DNA of 64,000 nt. It comes from Erigeron canadensis. Taxonomy: Eukaryota > Streptophyta > Magnoliopsida > Asterales > Asteraceae. The DNA lies in NCBI RefSeq assembly GCF_010389155.1, contig NC_057765.1, positions 26,476,980 through 26,540,979 of the forward strand, in the 5' to 3' direction. A program made the position numbers and the translations under genes. Under the pieces are notes generated by a model. It ran no database searches. It worked only from the letters and a program-made list of their open reading frames with translations, and had not been told where the DNA came from. Each line of letters opens with the position of its first letter. The first letter of the stretch is position 1. Of this stretch, positions 32,458-45,512 are shown piece after piece.

Positions 32458-33094
32458 TGTTGAGTTATGGATTCGCTGAGAGACTCAGCAAGTCTCTTCT
32501 TCAGCGAGTCCTCAACGAGTAGCTTCTTCAGCGATCTCTCAGTGATCAATATTATCTTCAGTTAAAGGATAAGCTCAATGACTCACCGTTATATTTGTAA
32601 GTCAAATATGGGCAGGAAGATGAAGATAAGAAGAGTGGTCCTAAAGACACGTGTTGATCGAGAAAATTGAAGACATGTGATCATGTACCAAAACAGTACC
32701 TGGGTCTTTCTTTCTCATACCGGATTTGGAAACAAATAAGATTAAGACAAAGAACCCTGCAAATCTGAGAGATCCACCAATAGATGGTTGACAACCTTGA
32801 GGTGTCAACATCTATTGGGTTGTCATGTGATTCCCATCTCTGCCTACATAATGAATCACTTGACCTAGCCGCAACCCTTGTTGGTGTAGTTCTGCAATTG
32901 TCCTTTGTGTGTGTTTCTTATTGTAGAACATTTTTTGTGTGTCAAAAACTTAACAAGTATTTCTCAATTTTCTTCTTTGTAAACCAACCATGTATTCACT
33001 GTTTAATTAATATACATATAGTTAAACGTGTTTACTTTCTTATCGTGTATCTTTTGTTTACTCTGTTTTGATTGTTGTAAACTTGGGACTTTCA
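32458..33094 (+). repeat. 3-prime LTR of the plus-strand Sirevirus-like element
   Basis: It starts TGTTGAGTTATGG after the polypurine tract. The end is placed at GGGACTTTCA by alignment to GGACCATCA of the 14191-14856 LTR, and both contain an ACCATGTATTCA block near the end. The matching 5-prime LTR is not in the window, so the element is 5-prime truncated or rearranged. CAGCGA/TCGCTG motifs repeat at 32440-32550. Confidence 0.75.
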
Positions 33095-33415
33095 AAGAGT
33101 ATTAGATTAAGAATTTAAGCATACTTTTTGTTCCCAAAATGCCCCTATCAGCATCTTTATGATTTCCAAAATGCCCCTCCACATACTACAACACTATTTA
33201 GTGTATGTATAAATATTATATTGCTTTGTTTTTTTCTTTATTATATTAGTTCATTTTTTTTTTATCAATTTGAAATTGATTCTAATTTAATATTGATCTT
33301 TTTATATTGTTTAAAACAATCGATAGAATCTCATAATCTATATTTTTACATACTCTGTATCCAATGTATTCATCCAAAAAAATAGTTATAAATTTTCGCC
33401 GTAACGCACGGGTAC
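33095..33415 (+). mobile_element. possible Helitron-like remnant
   Basis: AT-rich sequence with two AAAATGCCCC motifs ends in CGCCGTAACGCACGGGTACT. This resembles the 3-prime ends of non-autonomous Helitrons elsewhere in the window (61600s and 42300s). No 5-prime end or terminal CTAG is visible. Confidence 0.3.
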
Positions 33416-33603
33416 TATATATGCTCGTTCACTATAATTGGCATGCTCTTTCACCACAAAAATCTTGTACTTATTCTCACGCCGAAATTCACAAGGATTA
33501 TTCCTCGTGGCCACTCTAACGTGAGTGATTCCCTTCTTTGATCCCACATTAACCAACCAAGGTCATTCTTTACCGAAAGCATTGTGATATCCGTATCATT
33601 GTT

Positions 33604-33684
33604 TTTGATTAATGTACCACAAAATACAAGCTTTACAGCTGACTGTGCAAACCAGTACTGCACATGTGTGGTACATTAATCAAA
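33604..33684. repeat. perfect 18-bp inverted repeat with 45-base loop
   Basis: TTTGATTAATGTACCACA (33604-33621) and its exact reverse complement (33667-33684) face each other. Weaker mirrored similarity extends outward on both sides (TGATAT-GTA-CATT blocks). It could be a foldback MITE or a small hairpin RNA locus. Confidence 0.75.
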
Positions 33685-36396
33685 GCAAATGGTACCAATA
33701 TCATTTCCCTTACCAAAAATGTCTTTGGAGCCCATATTAAAGTGTAGAAACTTGTACATCTCTATCCGGCCTTAAACTTCAAAAATTCTCCAATTCAGAA
33801 ATAACAAATTGATAAAACCAATCAAATGAACCAAAGAAACTATACACCAAACCGATAAACACTACTACAAATGCCCATATAGTTAAGAACCCTTAATAGC
33901 TCATAAAATTGTTGGTATGTTTATTGGATCATCTCAAGCTCAAATCAAACATATATGATAAACACAACTTTTCTTTTCTTTGTTGGTATGTCTGGATCAT
34001 GTGAGGCTCAAGTCAATTTGTATATAATGAATTATGTTAAGTTTTACAATTGACGTACATACACTTTTCTTTTTTGAAAAAAAAAAGTGATTTCGCTGGA
34101 AACTTCATGACTCGATTCGACAGCGGGAAGTCTAGCATACGTTGTCTTAATCGGGTCCATGCTAAAGAGCTCCCTTGAAGTAGAAATGCTGATTTCAAAT
34201 ACCCAAAGGCACGACGATAAATAGGGTGATCGTTGTCGTTGGACCGATCAAAAATATAAACTAAATACCTATAACTAGTACGGGTAAGTCGAGTATCGTA
34301 TCCATATGGAATCAAGGGAAAGTGTTAAACAATTTTACAAAGTTGATTAAACTAGACATAAACATAAAACCGATTAATTGATTGATTTGATTAAACACTA
34401 GAGTTGATTATAAACTTAACACAATAATTCAATTAAATAAAGAGATCATTCTCATGCTTCAAATTATGTTTTCAAAAATGTAATCTAACTTATACTCATT
34501 GGAAACCACATAGACATGATTCGTTATAATGTTTGGATTGAATGAATTCAATAATTAAATTGATCGGTTGTGATGATTTACGATAATGAAAACCGGAGAA
34601 TTTCATTCAAAGTCATAAACAAGTAGTCATTCAAACAATCCAAACAACATTAGATGTAAAAGACTAATGAGAATTAAACATCTAATCCAATATGAATATG
34701 AGAAAGATTGAACATAAATGGCTTACATAATTGTTCACATGAGAATGATTAAATGAAAACCTAGCCTATCATCTTCATCATGGAATCTTCAAGGTACCCC
34801 TAATCGTCTATTAAGCTTCACAAAACAATTCGATTTTACATCTTAAGATCATGCATTCTAGGCGTTTATCATAAGGGTAAACCCTACCCCTCAGACTTAA
34901 ACCTGAGGATACCCAAGCCAAACTTTCATACATAGACTTAATTTCTATGTTCTTCCCATACACTTTTATTCAGTGACATAGTTCTAAACCATTGTGACTT
35001 TTTCCAAAAGTCATAACTTTCCATAAATAATAACCTATAACCGAATATAACCGAATATAACCGATAGTAACTATCATTTAGTTATTAACTTTAATCTTAA
35101 CATATGAACCCCTCAACTTATACACTTTACAGCTCTAAACACATAAACTAATTACACGATTCCTAAACATAGATTAATGAATTGGCATCCAACACTCTCT
35201 TAACTTATTAATCCTAACATGTTGTTACGGGCCTCATCTTCTTTTTGGTAATGTATACCACTACTACAATTGTACAAGTCGTCTATATTGTCTATTAACA
35301 ACCGACTTTTCTTTAACACCAGGCCCATATTTTTTTAGCCCAAAACCTGTTGGTCCAACACTTATCCGTTATTTTTCTCTGTTGGGTAATCGGTGATTCG
35401 TAGCGGACTGGTTCCGTTTCTCAATTTTTTTCCGGCGTTCACTACTGGAAGTCTGGAACTCCATTATTCTTCTTTTTTTCTTTCGGCATTACAGTATTAC
35501 ACAATCAAACAAAAGGTGTGTATCTTTTTCCTATATTATTTCTGTTATCTCTGATTTGTTTGCAGTTTATCCCGTTTGTTTCCAAGTAACCTGATGGGTC
35601 TGTAGCCTGTAGGTAAATATGTTTTAGTGAAAGGGTTAAATATATATGTGTCTATCCATTTCCATAAGAAAAGGGTCAAAATTAGTCCAACCGTCATTAA
35701 CCTGTAAATAAAATCATTGTGACTGTCACAGTTGTTATAGAAATGTCCATTAGGAATAGGTACTCAACAATGTACTCTGTTTTTATCATCACAATCTTAA
35801 ATAAAATTACAGTTTCTTAGATATTGTGTTTGTGAGGTTAATTCAGTATTTAGTTGGTTATCTATGATTTATTCTAGAATGCACATAATGATAATTAAGT
35901 AATAAGGAGCCATGTACAAGCCCCCGGGCCAACAAAAATAACATATAAAGAAACCAATACATATACATTGGTTACATCTACATATACCTTAATCCTATCG
36001 TATCAACGAGCATAGAATAGTATATATTATTAGACGGCAAACTCACATACTGTAAACAATCTTCTTGTTTCTTTTGTCGGTCCTTTCTATTTATTAAAAA
36101 AATATGAGTAACTAGTTGTGTATCTGGTTCCAAAGTTTACCTAAATTACTACTCCCTTAATGAGTATATACCCGATTCTATAACAATTCTTAGTAGTATC
36201 CGCTATTGAGCCTAAAGATTGTTGTGCTTGTTTCTTTTCTAGATTGTAATTGTAATTTATGGCAACTAGTTACTTGCTACTTTGTCCATCTCATTAATAT
36301 AATTTTCTATCGTTCTAAAAAAAGTATCCGCTATTGAGTGTTATTCGTCTTGATCATCTAATTAGTTTTATATGCAATTCTTTTTGTATACCTTAA
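33685..36396. other. intergenic, with a degraded LTR-like stretch
   Basis: No gene is supported. About 34037-35225 resembles, on the minus strand, an old Ty3/gypsy LTR: a TGTTAGGATTAAT-like start near 35222 and an end region with ATACTCGACTTACCCGTACTA near 34290. There are no target repeats or coding motifs. The last kilobase before 36397 is AT-rich and should hold the TNL promoter. A CT-rich stretch ending AAAAG/GTGTGT at about 35514 could be a leader exon, but this is weak. Confidence 0.35.
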
Positions 36397-39300
36397 ATGG
36401 CGTCTACTTCTACTTTGTCCGTTCATAAGAGCTTCAAGTACGACGTGTTTATAAGTTTTAGAGGTGAAGACACTCGCAAAGGCTTTGTTGGTCATCTTTA
36501 TGATGCCCTGCAGCGCCAAAGCATTATCACTTACAAAGATGATGAAAGAATCACCAAAGGGAAAAGAATCAGTGATGAACTCATTGGATCTATTAAAGAC
36601 TCGAGATTCTACATTATTGTTTTCTCCAAAGAGTATGCTTGTTCATCATGGTGCCTAGACGAGCTTGTGAAAATTATGGAGTGTCAGAAGACTGGAGATC
36701 AGAGAGCTTACCCAGTCTTCTTTGATGTTGAACCCACCGAAATTCGGAATCAATCAGGGTTAGTTGAAAAAGCATTCTTTAAACATGAAAAAGATGAGGC
36801 TGCTGGCAAATGGAGGGAGGCTTTAAAAGAAGCAGCTGATTTGGCTGGCTGGGAGTTGAAAAACACTTTTGATTGGTAACAATCATATATTTCTTCATAA
36901 TATCTTTTCAATTTTCACCAAATTTGTTTTTTCTTAATCGATATGTTTGAATTAATACTATATATGATTATCACAAATGTTTGTTATAGATCTGATATAC
37001 TGTATTAAATTATTTATTAGTAAGCTATATTTTTTAACATACAGGAATGAAGCTAAATTGATTAAAAAAGTTGTTCGGGAGATTTCATTAGAGTTACGTT
37101 TCATTGATTCGAGTGTTGATGAAAAATTAATAGGCATGGAGAGTCGGGTAAAGGGTGTTCTATCAACTTATTTGCAAAATGGTTCTGAAGATGTTCGCAT
37201 GATAGGGATCAAGGGGATGGGAGGGGGCGGGAAGACAACCTTGGCCAGAGCTATTGTTGATCATATATCGAGTTGGTTTGAAGGTAAAAGCTTTGTTGCG
37301 AACGTAAGGGATGTTTCAAAAGCTTCTTTATCTGGTTTGAAGGAATTGCAAGAACAAATCCTCTCAGATGTCTTAAATGTTTCAGGGATTAAAATAAGTA
37401 ATGTTCATGATGGGAAACAAATGATGAAAAAGAGATTGCGTGGTCGGAAAGTTCTTGTTGTTCTTGATGATGTAGATAACATAGAACAGCTTGAGGCGTT
37501 AGCTGGTGTGCCTGATTGGTTTGGGGCGGGAAGTAGAATCATCATCACAACTAGAGACGAGCAAGTGTTGGTTGCACACCGAGTGAAATTGATTCATAAT
37601 GTCAATCTGTTATCAGATGAGGAAGCTATTTGCCTCTTTAGTAGGTACACTTTTGGAAAAGAGATTCCCATTAAAGGCTATGAAGAGCATTCAGTTAATG
37701 TTGTACGTTATGCAGCTGGTCTTCCTTTAACCATAAAAGTCTTGGGCTCATTTCTTTGTGGTAAAACAGATCCTGAATGGATAGATGCCTTGGAAAGACT
37801 AAAAACAATCCCATTGAAGGATACTCTCGAAAAGCTGGAATTAAGCTATATTGGTCTAGAGGCGGATTACAGAGAAATATTCCTGGATGTAGCATGCATG
37901 TTGAAAGGGTGGGAAACAGAAAAAGCAGTTGAAGCGCTTGAAAGTTGTGGATTTCATGCTAGAATCGGCTTGAGAGTTCTCGAGCAAAAATCTCTCATTA
38001 CTACTACTACTACTAAATATGGGTCGTCATACTTGGGGATGCATGATCATATTGAAGAAATGGGCAAAGATATTGTTCGCCGTTTGCACCCGAATATGCC
38101 TAGGATGCATAGCCGATTGTGGATATCGGAGGAAATTAAAGATATATTGACTAATGACTCGGTAAGAAACAAAGTCTATAACGTTGATTAGGTGAAGCAA
38201 AGTATACACAACATTTTGATTCTTTATGATTCAAGTTTCATGGTTACCGCTTTTGATTGACAGGGTAATGACGAAATACAATGTATTCATTGGAATTGGA
38301 TTAGCAATGAGACCTATATGAAAGGTCTTGGCAACATGAAGAAACTTAGAGTTCTTGACATATTTGGAGAAGGACTTGCAATTCAGTGTTTTCCAAATGC
38401 TTTGCGGTATCTTCAATGGGGTTGTTACCCTTTTGAGTGTTTAAAAAAATCATTTCAAGCAGATAATCTTGTTGGACTTTCAATGCCTCATAGTAGAATC
38501 ATGCAATTATGGAAACCAGGGGAAAGAAAGGTAAAATAACGGCTTCTTATAAATTATTATTATATTACATATTACTAGATTATTTCCTGTATACGCTTTA
38601 TTACAAATATAACTAATCGTATAATAATGTTTCATAGTAGGATACATTGATATTTATTGGTAACAAATCAAAGATTAATTCAACTTTAAATGTGACAATT
38701 ATAAGAGCATCTCTAAATTATAATTTTGCACCATTTGGTGAAAATAATTCTTTTTATTTCTAGTATAATATGAAGATATCTTTACCAAATAGTTATTTGA
38801 ATATTTAAGACACTTAAACTTAATACTAACTAATAATTTTATTTGAACTAGAGTATTTGAAATTTAAATAAGGAAATGATAGTCGTATCCCCCGGGGCTA
38901 AATTTAATACATTATTACATGCATAAATCACTTGCACCTCCTATATTCACGGTGATTCAAAGACAATGCTAGCTACAACCCCTAGGGCTGACATTAGCGT
39001 GCATAAAATGATGTACCTTCTGTATATCAAAAGTCCACCTCCTGAATTTTATGGTAAGTGTAGGACTATTTTATGCATGTTATGAGTTGTCATTAGCAAG
39101 ACCCTTATTTTAATTATATTAATCATTAGGTATTTAGATGGTAGATTTTGGTTATTTTATAGTTACGAATGTAGTTTTTTATTAAAATGGTTAGATATTT
39201 TTTAGTAAAACGGTTGTAAATTGCAATAAATATATTTAGGGGATGACTAATATACTTCTAGCAGCATATAGTAAGGTGTTTCTCTCGTCACCATGTTAGA

Positions 39301-41548
39301 TTTTTTTATATATCTAACCATGTGATAATGTGAAAGCAATAAATTTATCCCCTATGTTTAAACTTGTTAAATGTAAGTTTTTATGTTTGCTAATTGAAAT
39401 CTAGAAATAAATTTGTTCATGTTTTCAAGTTATCTTTTTTATACTAATTAGAAGATTTTCATGTTGTTTGTGGTTATTACTTATACGTAGGTTCTTCATA
39501 AGCTCAGATTCCTTGACATGAGGCATTCGGGTTTGAGAACCCTCGAACTTGAGATGACTCCGAATATTGAAATATTAAATCTTAGAGGTTGTAGTCATTT
39601 AGTAGAACTTAAGATGCCCTTGGGATATTCAAAGCTCAAAACTCTCTATCTTGAATTTTCGGGGTTGAGGACCCTTAACCTTGCACCGAATCCGAATCTC
39701 GAGACTTTGGATCTTCGAGGATGCAAGGATTTAGCAGAAATTACCATGCCCTACCAATGTCGAAATCTCAAATTCTTGAGAGCTAATTCCTCAAAGTTGA
39801 TGACCATTGACCTTCAGCTAATTTCCAATCTTGTATATTGTCATGATTTGGTAGAGTTTCACATGCCCAATGATTGTCCGATCTTCAAAGCCCTATACCT
39901 CATCAGTTCCAAGTTGGGAAGCCTTAAACTTATATCGATTCCAAAACGTGAGAATTTAGATCTTTATGGATGTCATGGTTTAGTAGAACTTAACATGCCA
40001 TCCCAATGCCCAAAACTCAAATCCCTCTACCTTCATTCCTTAAAGTTGAGGACCCTGGACCTTCGCTTGACTTTGGATCTCAAGATTTTAAGTGTTAAAG
40101 AATGTCATGACTTGAAAGAACTTCACATGCCCAATGCGGCTCCAAATCTCAAATCCCTTATACTCGAGAATTCAAACTTAAGAAAAATTAACCTTGGGCT
40201 GACACCAGATCTTGAGATGTTAAGGCTTGAAGGATGTCATGATCTATCCGAATTTCACTTCCCCTACCAATTTCCAAAGCTTAAATCCTTTAGCCTTAAC
40301 GGCTCAAAGTTGAGAACCCTTGACTTTAGGATGAGTTCGGATCTCGAGACTTTAAGTGTTGAAGAATGTCACGAATTGGTAGAACTTCACATTCCCAATG
40401 AGTGTCCAAAGCTAAAATATCTTAACCTCAAAAATTTAGCATTGAAGAAACTTAACATAGGGTCAACTCCGGATCTTGAGATGTTAAATCTTAAAAGATG
40501 TCACGATTTGGTTGACCTTCACATGCCCTTCCGATGTCCAAAGCTCAAAGTCTTTAGCCTTGAGTGCTCAAAGTTGAAGACCCTTTACGATGTACATACT
40601 CCGGATCTTGAGACGTTTGGTCTTGAAGAGTGTTCGCAATTGTTAAAACTTCACATGCCTAATGAATTTCCAAAGCTCAAACCTCTCAGCCTCGGTAATT
40701 CGCAGTTGAGGAGCCTTAACCTTGGGCAGACTCCAGATCTCAAGAGGTTAAATATTAAAGAATGCTTTACGTTGGTAGAACTTTGTGCTCCGGCTGGATG
40801 TTTAGAAAAGCTTGACTACATCTGTCAGTTTTACAGACAAATTCAATCACCTGTCGGTTCTTTACATATGATCATAGTGTCCGTAGATACATTGCCAATG
40901 CACTCTAACAGTAGTTTTCAGAAGTTTCGGTTTTCATGTTTGTATGAAGAACCTATATCCTCTTCAATTGGAAATCTTGGAAAGTTTATTTCAATAGGTC
41001 TCTCCCCTTTCACCAACCTTGAGAGCTTCTCAAGCAGTATATGGGATTTACAAGGTTTAAAAAAGCTTACACTTGAAGGCAGCTTTAGTGAAGTGCCAGA
41101 GGACCTTGGCAGATTACAATTTTTAGAGGACCTAAGTTTGTTATCTATAGGGATGAAACATCTTCCTGATAGCATTTGTTTCTTGTACACTCTGAAACTT
41201 CTCGAACTTAATTCTTGCTCATTTATTGAGAGGTTGCCTGACCGTCTTGGCCGGTTAAAATGTTTGGAGGATCTTAAGCTAACATCGTGTATACGTTTAC
41301 AAGAAATTCCTAAGAGCATCTGTGATATGAAACATCTAAAATGTTTGAATCTCTCCTCCTGTTTGCAAGTTAAGAAGTTACCAAGGGAACTTAGACGTTT
41401 AGAATGTTTAAAAGAGTTGAATATAAAAGATACAGGCATAAGTGATCTTCCTGATGGCATTTTCGAGTTAGAAGGTCTGCATATTGTTGCGTCAAATGGC
41501 TTCAGTTGTACAATTGAACGTCCACAATACAAGAGGCAAAGGACGTGA
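36397..41548 (+). CDS. TIR-NBS-LRR disease-resistance-type protein, four coding exons
   Basis: Exons are 36397-36875, 37045-38161, 38264-38530 and 39491-41548. All junctions are GT-AG, the frame is preserved throughout, and the product is 1306 residues. TIR domain is about residues 12-155 (YDVFISFRGEDTRKGF). NB-ARC holds the P-loop GMGGGGKTT (about 217), kinase-2 VLVVLDDVD (about 296), RNBS-B GSRIIITTRDE, GLPL (about 384), FLDVACMLKGW and MHD (about 492). LRRs follow (LRYLQWGCYPFECLKKSF, then ten 44-residue units in exon 4). Such proteins are intracellular immune receptors: NB-ARC switches with nucleotide state, LRR senses, TIR signals by NAD+ cleavage. The catalytic-type Glu of TIR lies in the SWCLDELVKI block. 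Val-to-Gly in GMGGVGKTT is the only motif oddity. No stop or frameshift is seen, so it looks functional. Confidence 0.93.
38531..39490 (+). other. large third intron of the TNL
   Basis: This 960-bp AT-rich intron runs from GTAAAATAAC to TTATACGTAG. The segment around 38880-39110 (CCCCGGGGC, CCCCTAGGGC, two ATGCATAAA-like blocks) looks like a small inserted repeat, but no clear termini are seen. Confidence 0.7.
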
Positions 41549-43506
41549 CCATCTGCGTGTTGTAACAGTTACACTCTCTGCTTTCTTCTAGTCAACTTAC
41601 TTTGAAACTGATTATGTATTACTGCTGGGACCCAAATCTACTGTGAAAGTCATTTGCCTAACAAGTTCATAAAAAGTACTGTAATTGGTTTACTTAGTTT
41701 CATATAATCAAGTGTTGGCCAGATCACTTTAAGTAACATAATTCCTTGTCTAACAGATTGTTATTGGTTTATACGAGTATATATAATTTCATATAATCAA
41801 TTCTTGGCCAGCTGATAACTTCATCTAATTTTGAAACTGATACATGCGTTACTGTTTGGAGGATCTTTTTTGGTAATTACCAGGTGCCTTTACATCAGTT
41901 TTACACTCACGAACTGTAAATAGTGATGTTATTTTGTTTTGTTTGGACTTTTTCATTTACTTTTGAAATTTTTTTTTTTTTTTTATCATTTTATTGTGTC
42001 TTATTCTTATTATTACGAATTGGTATTATCTGCAATCTGCATAATTCATTTCGGATCTAAACTAGTAGCGCACAGGTTTAATTGCTCTAGTGCATTGAAG
42101 ATAAGTTGAAAGGTTTGAGCCTTAATTTGAGGTGCTGGTTGCACTTCTTAGTTTGATTTTTACAAGATTCAGCTAGTGACAACCCCATAATGCCCCTCCC
42201 TTTCACTATTTTAAACATTTTTACTTTGAAAAACCTATAATACCATTAATGAAATTAATTTATAATATTGACCTTTTAACTCTTAAAGTAACTATACTAT
42301 TTTTCTAACATCAAAAGTCTACACTATTCGCGGCCGCCACTGCATCACCACCTGTCGCCGTCGTCATATTGCGCAGGTACTCTATTAGTATACTATAATT
42401 TACTTGTATGTACAACCAAATACTCATGGACTGTGAAATGCCATCAATATATAACTTTTCAAAATTTAAGCAGCCATATAACAAACATTGTGCCCTCTCT
42501 CAATTCAGAAAACTAATCAACTCATCAACTAATACTTTTTTATTGTTTGAGTAATTTATGTTACAACAATGCTATAATGTTACAAGTTTTCTATTTGAAA
42601 TTTTTTCAATTTGTAAGACTATAAACATTAGTTTTAATTCATCAAATAGCATCACAGAGACCATGGATGAGTCATTCATTTGACCCGCTTTATTCCCTGG
42701 TTACCCCAACAACAAAATTGATAGCCATTAGAATTAAAGTCATTAGAATTGGTGAATATGTAACCACATTTGACTAAAATATAGGCCTATATAAGTATGA
42801 CTAATGAGCAGGGACTGACACATGGCAAATCCAATGGTAAAGATCATGAAAGAGAAGATGTGGAATCCATGTGTCAAAACTTGAATGCATTAAGCATACT
42901 TTTGAGCACATTATTATCACTTAACATAAACAAGATAGACCAATAACATACGATTCACATCGACTAATACTAACAAAAAATAAATTATTTTAGCCTCAGA
43001 CAGTTAAACAGAACAACTGAAGAGAAGATATATATGGGCTGTAGCAATTTGTCGAGACAAAGAGGTAGACAATACAAAGGATATAAATATGACTGTTTCA
43101 TAATACTACATGGATGTTCTTGGACGTAAAATTAATCAAAGAATCACCATATGTCAACAGGAGCATCTCACATTAGTAGCACCGTACGGTCGGAAAGAAA
43201 CTACTCTCTCTTGACCTGACTTTCCCTATTGGCTTTGGTTGCAGGCAAAATTCCTGCCAATGACTGAGATGTATATCTCCCTTTGTATACACAAGAAACG
43301 CATGTGGATCTGGTCGAATCACCAGACTCATAGAAATGGAGTCTTAAACCCGTGGGATATTCTAACTATTGAGAATCATGCGATGAAATTGGTATATGAA
43401 ATACCAATATTGGCCTATCACACGCACTATTTCGTTTTCCCGATTTGATGTAAACTTGTCTCGCCATCAAAATGTTGCTTAATTAATGCAAATTCTAATT
43501 ATTAAT
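41549..43506. other. intergenic, with a Helitron-like fragment
   Basis: No gene is supported. About 42170-42390 (ACCCCATAATGCCCCTCCC ... GCCGTCGTCATATTGCGCAGG) is homologous to the reverse strand of 61607-61907 and ends with a degenerate TTAGTA. A poly-T run lies at 41969-41983. The short ORF at 43239-43448 has no recognisable content. Confidence 0.4.
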
Positions 43507-43511
43507 TTTAG
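43507..43511 (+). repeat. target site duplication TTTAG (left)
   Basis: TTTAG here and at 61580-61584 flanks the outer solo LTR, 18 kb apart. Confidence 0.85.
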
Positions 43512-43921
43512 TGTAACACCCAACAAGGCGGAATCATGGGGTATAACAAGAAAATCACAGCACGGCATGGAAATTAGGTAGAGTAAATCTAAATGTATAT
43601 AAATGATCAAGTAATCCATACGAACCATTCAATAGTACAGGTAACCAGATCACTCATAAGCAAAATCCCCTAATCGGGAACAATGAATCACGGATCCAAG
43701 AAGTCCAAGTCCAATTCTAGCATAATCAAGCAAACAATCATCCAATACTTGAGCTAACCTGTTCACCTGAGAAGTGTACTAAAACGAGTCAACATAAAGT
43801 TGATGAGTTCGTAGGGACAAGTAACAAGAAACAAGTGTGTCGGGATAACAACCGTTAACGACAAACAAGGACGGAGATACCTACCTCATCATCCATACGA
43901 TCACAATCATATCCACATTAC

Positions 43922-43926
43922 GTTAC
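43922..43926 (+). repeat. target site duplication GTTAC (left)
   Basis: GTTAC here and at 59443-59447 flanks the copia element exactly. Confidence 0.92.
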
Positions 43927-44641
43927 TGTTAGAATATGAGCTCACAAACATATAACAATTCACGAGTACGCAACGGAAAGAAACGTATATGCAATCATAT
44001 TAATTAACAAAGAAGGAATCGAAACGTGTACCTTTGCGCAAAGCTTCCAATAATATTATTAATAAATAGATTATTATTGTTGTAGGGTTTAAAGTAAAAC
44101 CCCTCTATGATCGCACACTAGACACCCCTATACCGTATGCTAGTACCCTGATCACGATCAACAAACCCCTTTGTTTATTTCTTAGTTCGAACCCTAAGCA
44201 AAAACCTGAAAACCCTTTTTCCTTGCAAAACCGATCGAACAAAAAAAGGAGAGAAAAGAGAGAATTAATTAGGGTTTTACCTCATAGAACTTATGAAAAA
44301 CCCCTAGCTTTAATCCTCTATTTATAAGCTTAGGTTTAGGGTTACTTAACTTGATAGACAAGTTTGGTTTAAGGCCTAAAACCCTTTAAAACTTTCGGCC
44401 CCCTCCAACTTTAATTAAAGCCCAATTCTAATTCCCAATTATCACATAAGCCCTTCTCTTTTTCATTAATAAACATATTTATCTTATAATTTAGTTTATT
44501 AATCATTTCGTGATCAAATTAATTAATGTATTACTTTAAAAACTAATTAATAATATAGAGTTACCATGTCATTTCGTGTGACCCCGTAGGCTTAAATTAT
44601 TTTTGGACATGCGTTTATTATACCATGATCACATACCAACA
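43927..44641 (-). repeat. 3-prime LTR of the copia element
   Basis: TG...CA ends (TGTTAGAATATGAG ... CATACCAACA on the plus strand). A TATA box reads AGCTTATAAATAGAGG on the minus strand near 44315-44330. Confidence 0.92.
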
Positions 44642-45512
44642 GCTCCCACCTGAGCATGTTATTATAAAGGCAATAACATTGGTTAGCGTTTAGCAACACG
44701 TCAATGCTCCCGGAAATATTTAAGAATAGTTTCTTAAAGCCATCATTTGAAATGATTTAGTCTTTAATATCTCTTTGTTTCAGATACCTTTGTTAATTAT
44801 GAATATGGATCAATGTCATTTCATAATTTAACGATTATGTTTCTCATTTCTACAATTAATCAAGATTACCAAGTTAGTCAAGACCACCTCTTGAGTTCAT
44901 TTGGGTATGCGCATACAAACATCTTAATTAATCAATGAGGGCGCCAAATGGTATTATACTTCAATTGCAAATCAAAGGAACAAATCCTGTATTGACTACA
45001 AGTGTCTGGCCATGTCGTTTCTTAACATTTCTGAAAATAGCCATTTATTACTACATTGTTCAGGACAATTAGAACTATATCAAGAAATGCAATCCACACA
45101 TGCATAACTCACTTGTATCTCAAGTCTAAGGATAAATAAAGTAACCATTTCCCGAATGTCACTTAATGACGCCAATCCATAAAATAAAAATTCGATAAGT
45201 GGGGTAAGTCCAATATTCACCTCTTTGAATATCATGTGAGTTTGGTACGATATTCACCATCTTCAAAATATTTCCTTAAATATTTTCACCAATCTCTCAC
45301 AATTGTCTCACTTTAACTATATTCCCATATAATTAATCGACAATGGACGTTTAGAATATTTACATAATATTCATGGATCTAAACATGCAAATATAGGACA
45401 CAATTATTATAAAATGAAACCACTTATACTGCGTATAAAGATTCATTTATTAAAATAACAATTGTTTAACATCCCATTATCCAAATACCAATCACAGATT
45501 TACATGATATAA
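44642..45512 (-). other. purine tract and 3-prime non-coding region of the copia element
   Basis: AGGTGGGAGC on the minus strand precedes the LTR. The remaining 850 bp carry no recognisable coding motif. Confidence 0.6.

Noticed and set aside
33451..33663. 70-codon minus-strand ORF beside the 18-bp inverted repeat
   Set aside because: It overlaps the foldback structure and has no protein features; likely chance.
40918..41532. 204-codon minus-strand ORF opposite the TNL
   Set aside because: It is the shadow of the LRR exon on the other strand; codon regularity of the LRRs keeps it open.
43239..43448. 69-codon ORF before the outer solo LTR
   Set aside because: No recognisable motif, no introns or homologue in the window, and length expected by chance.
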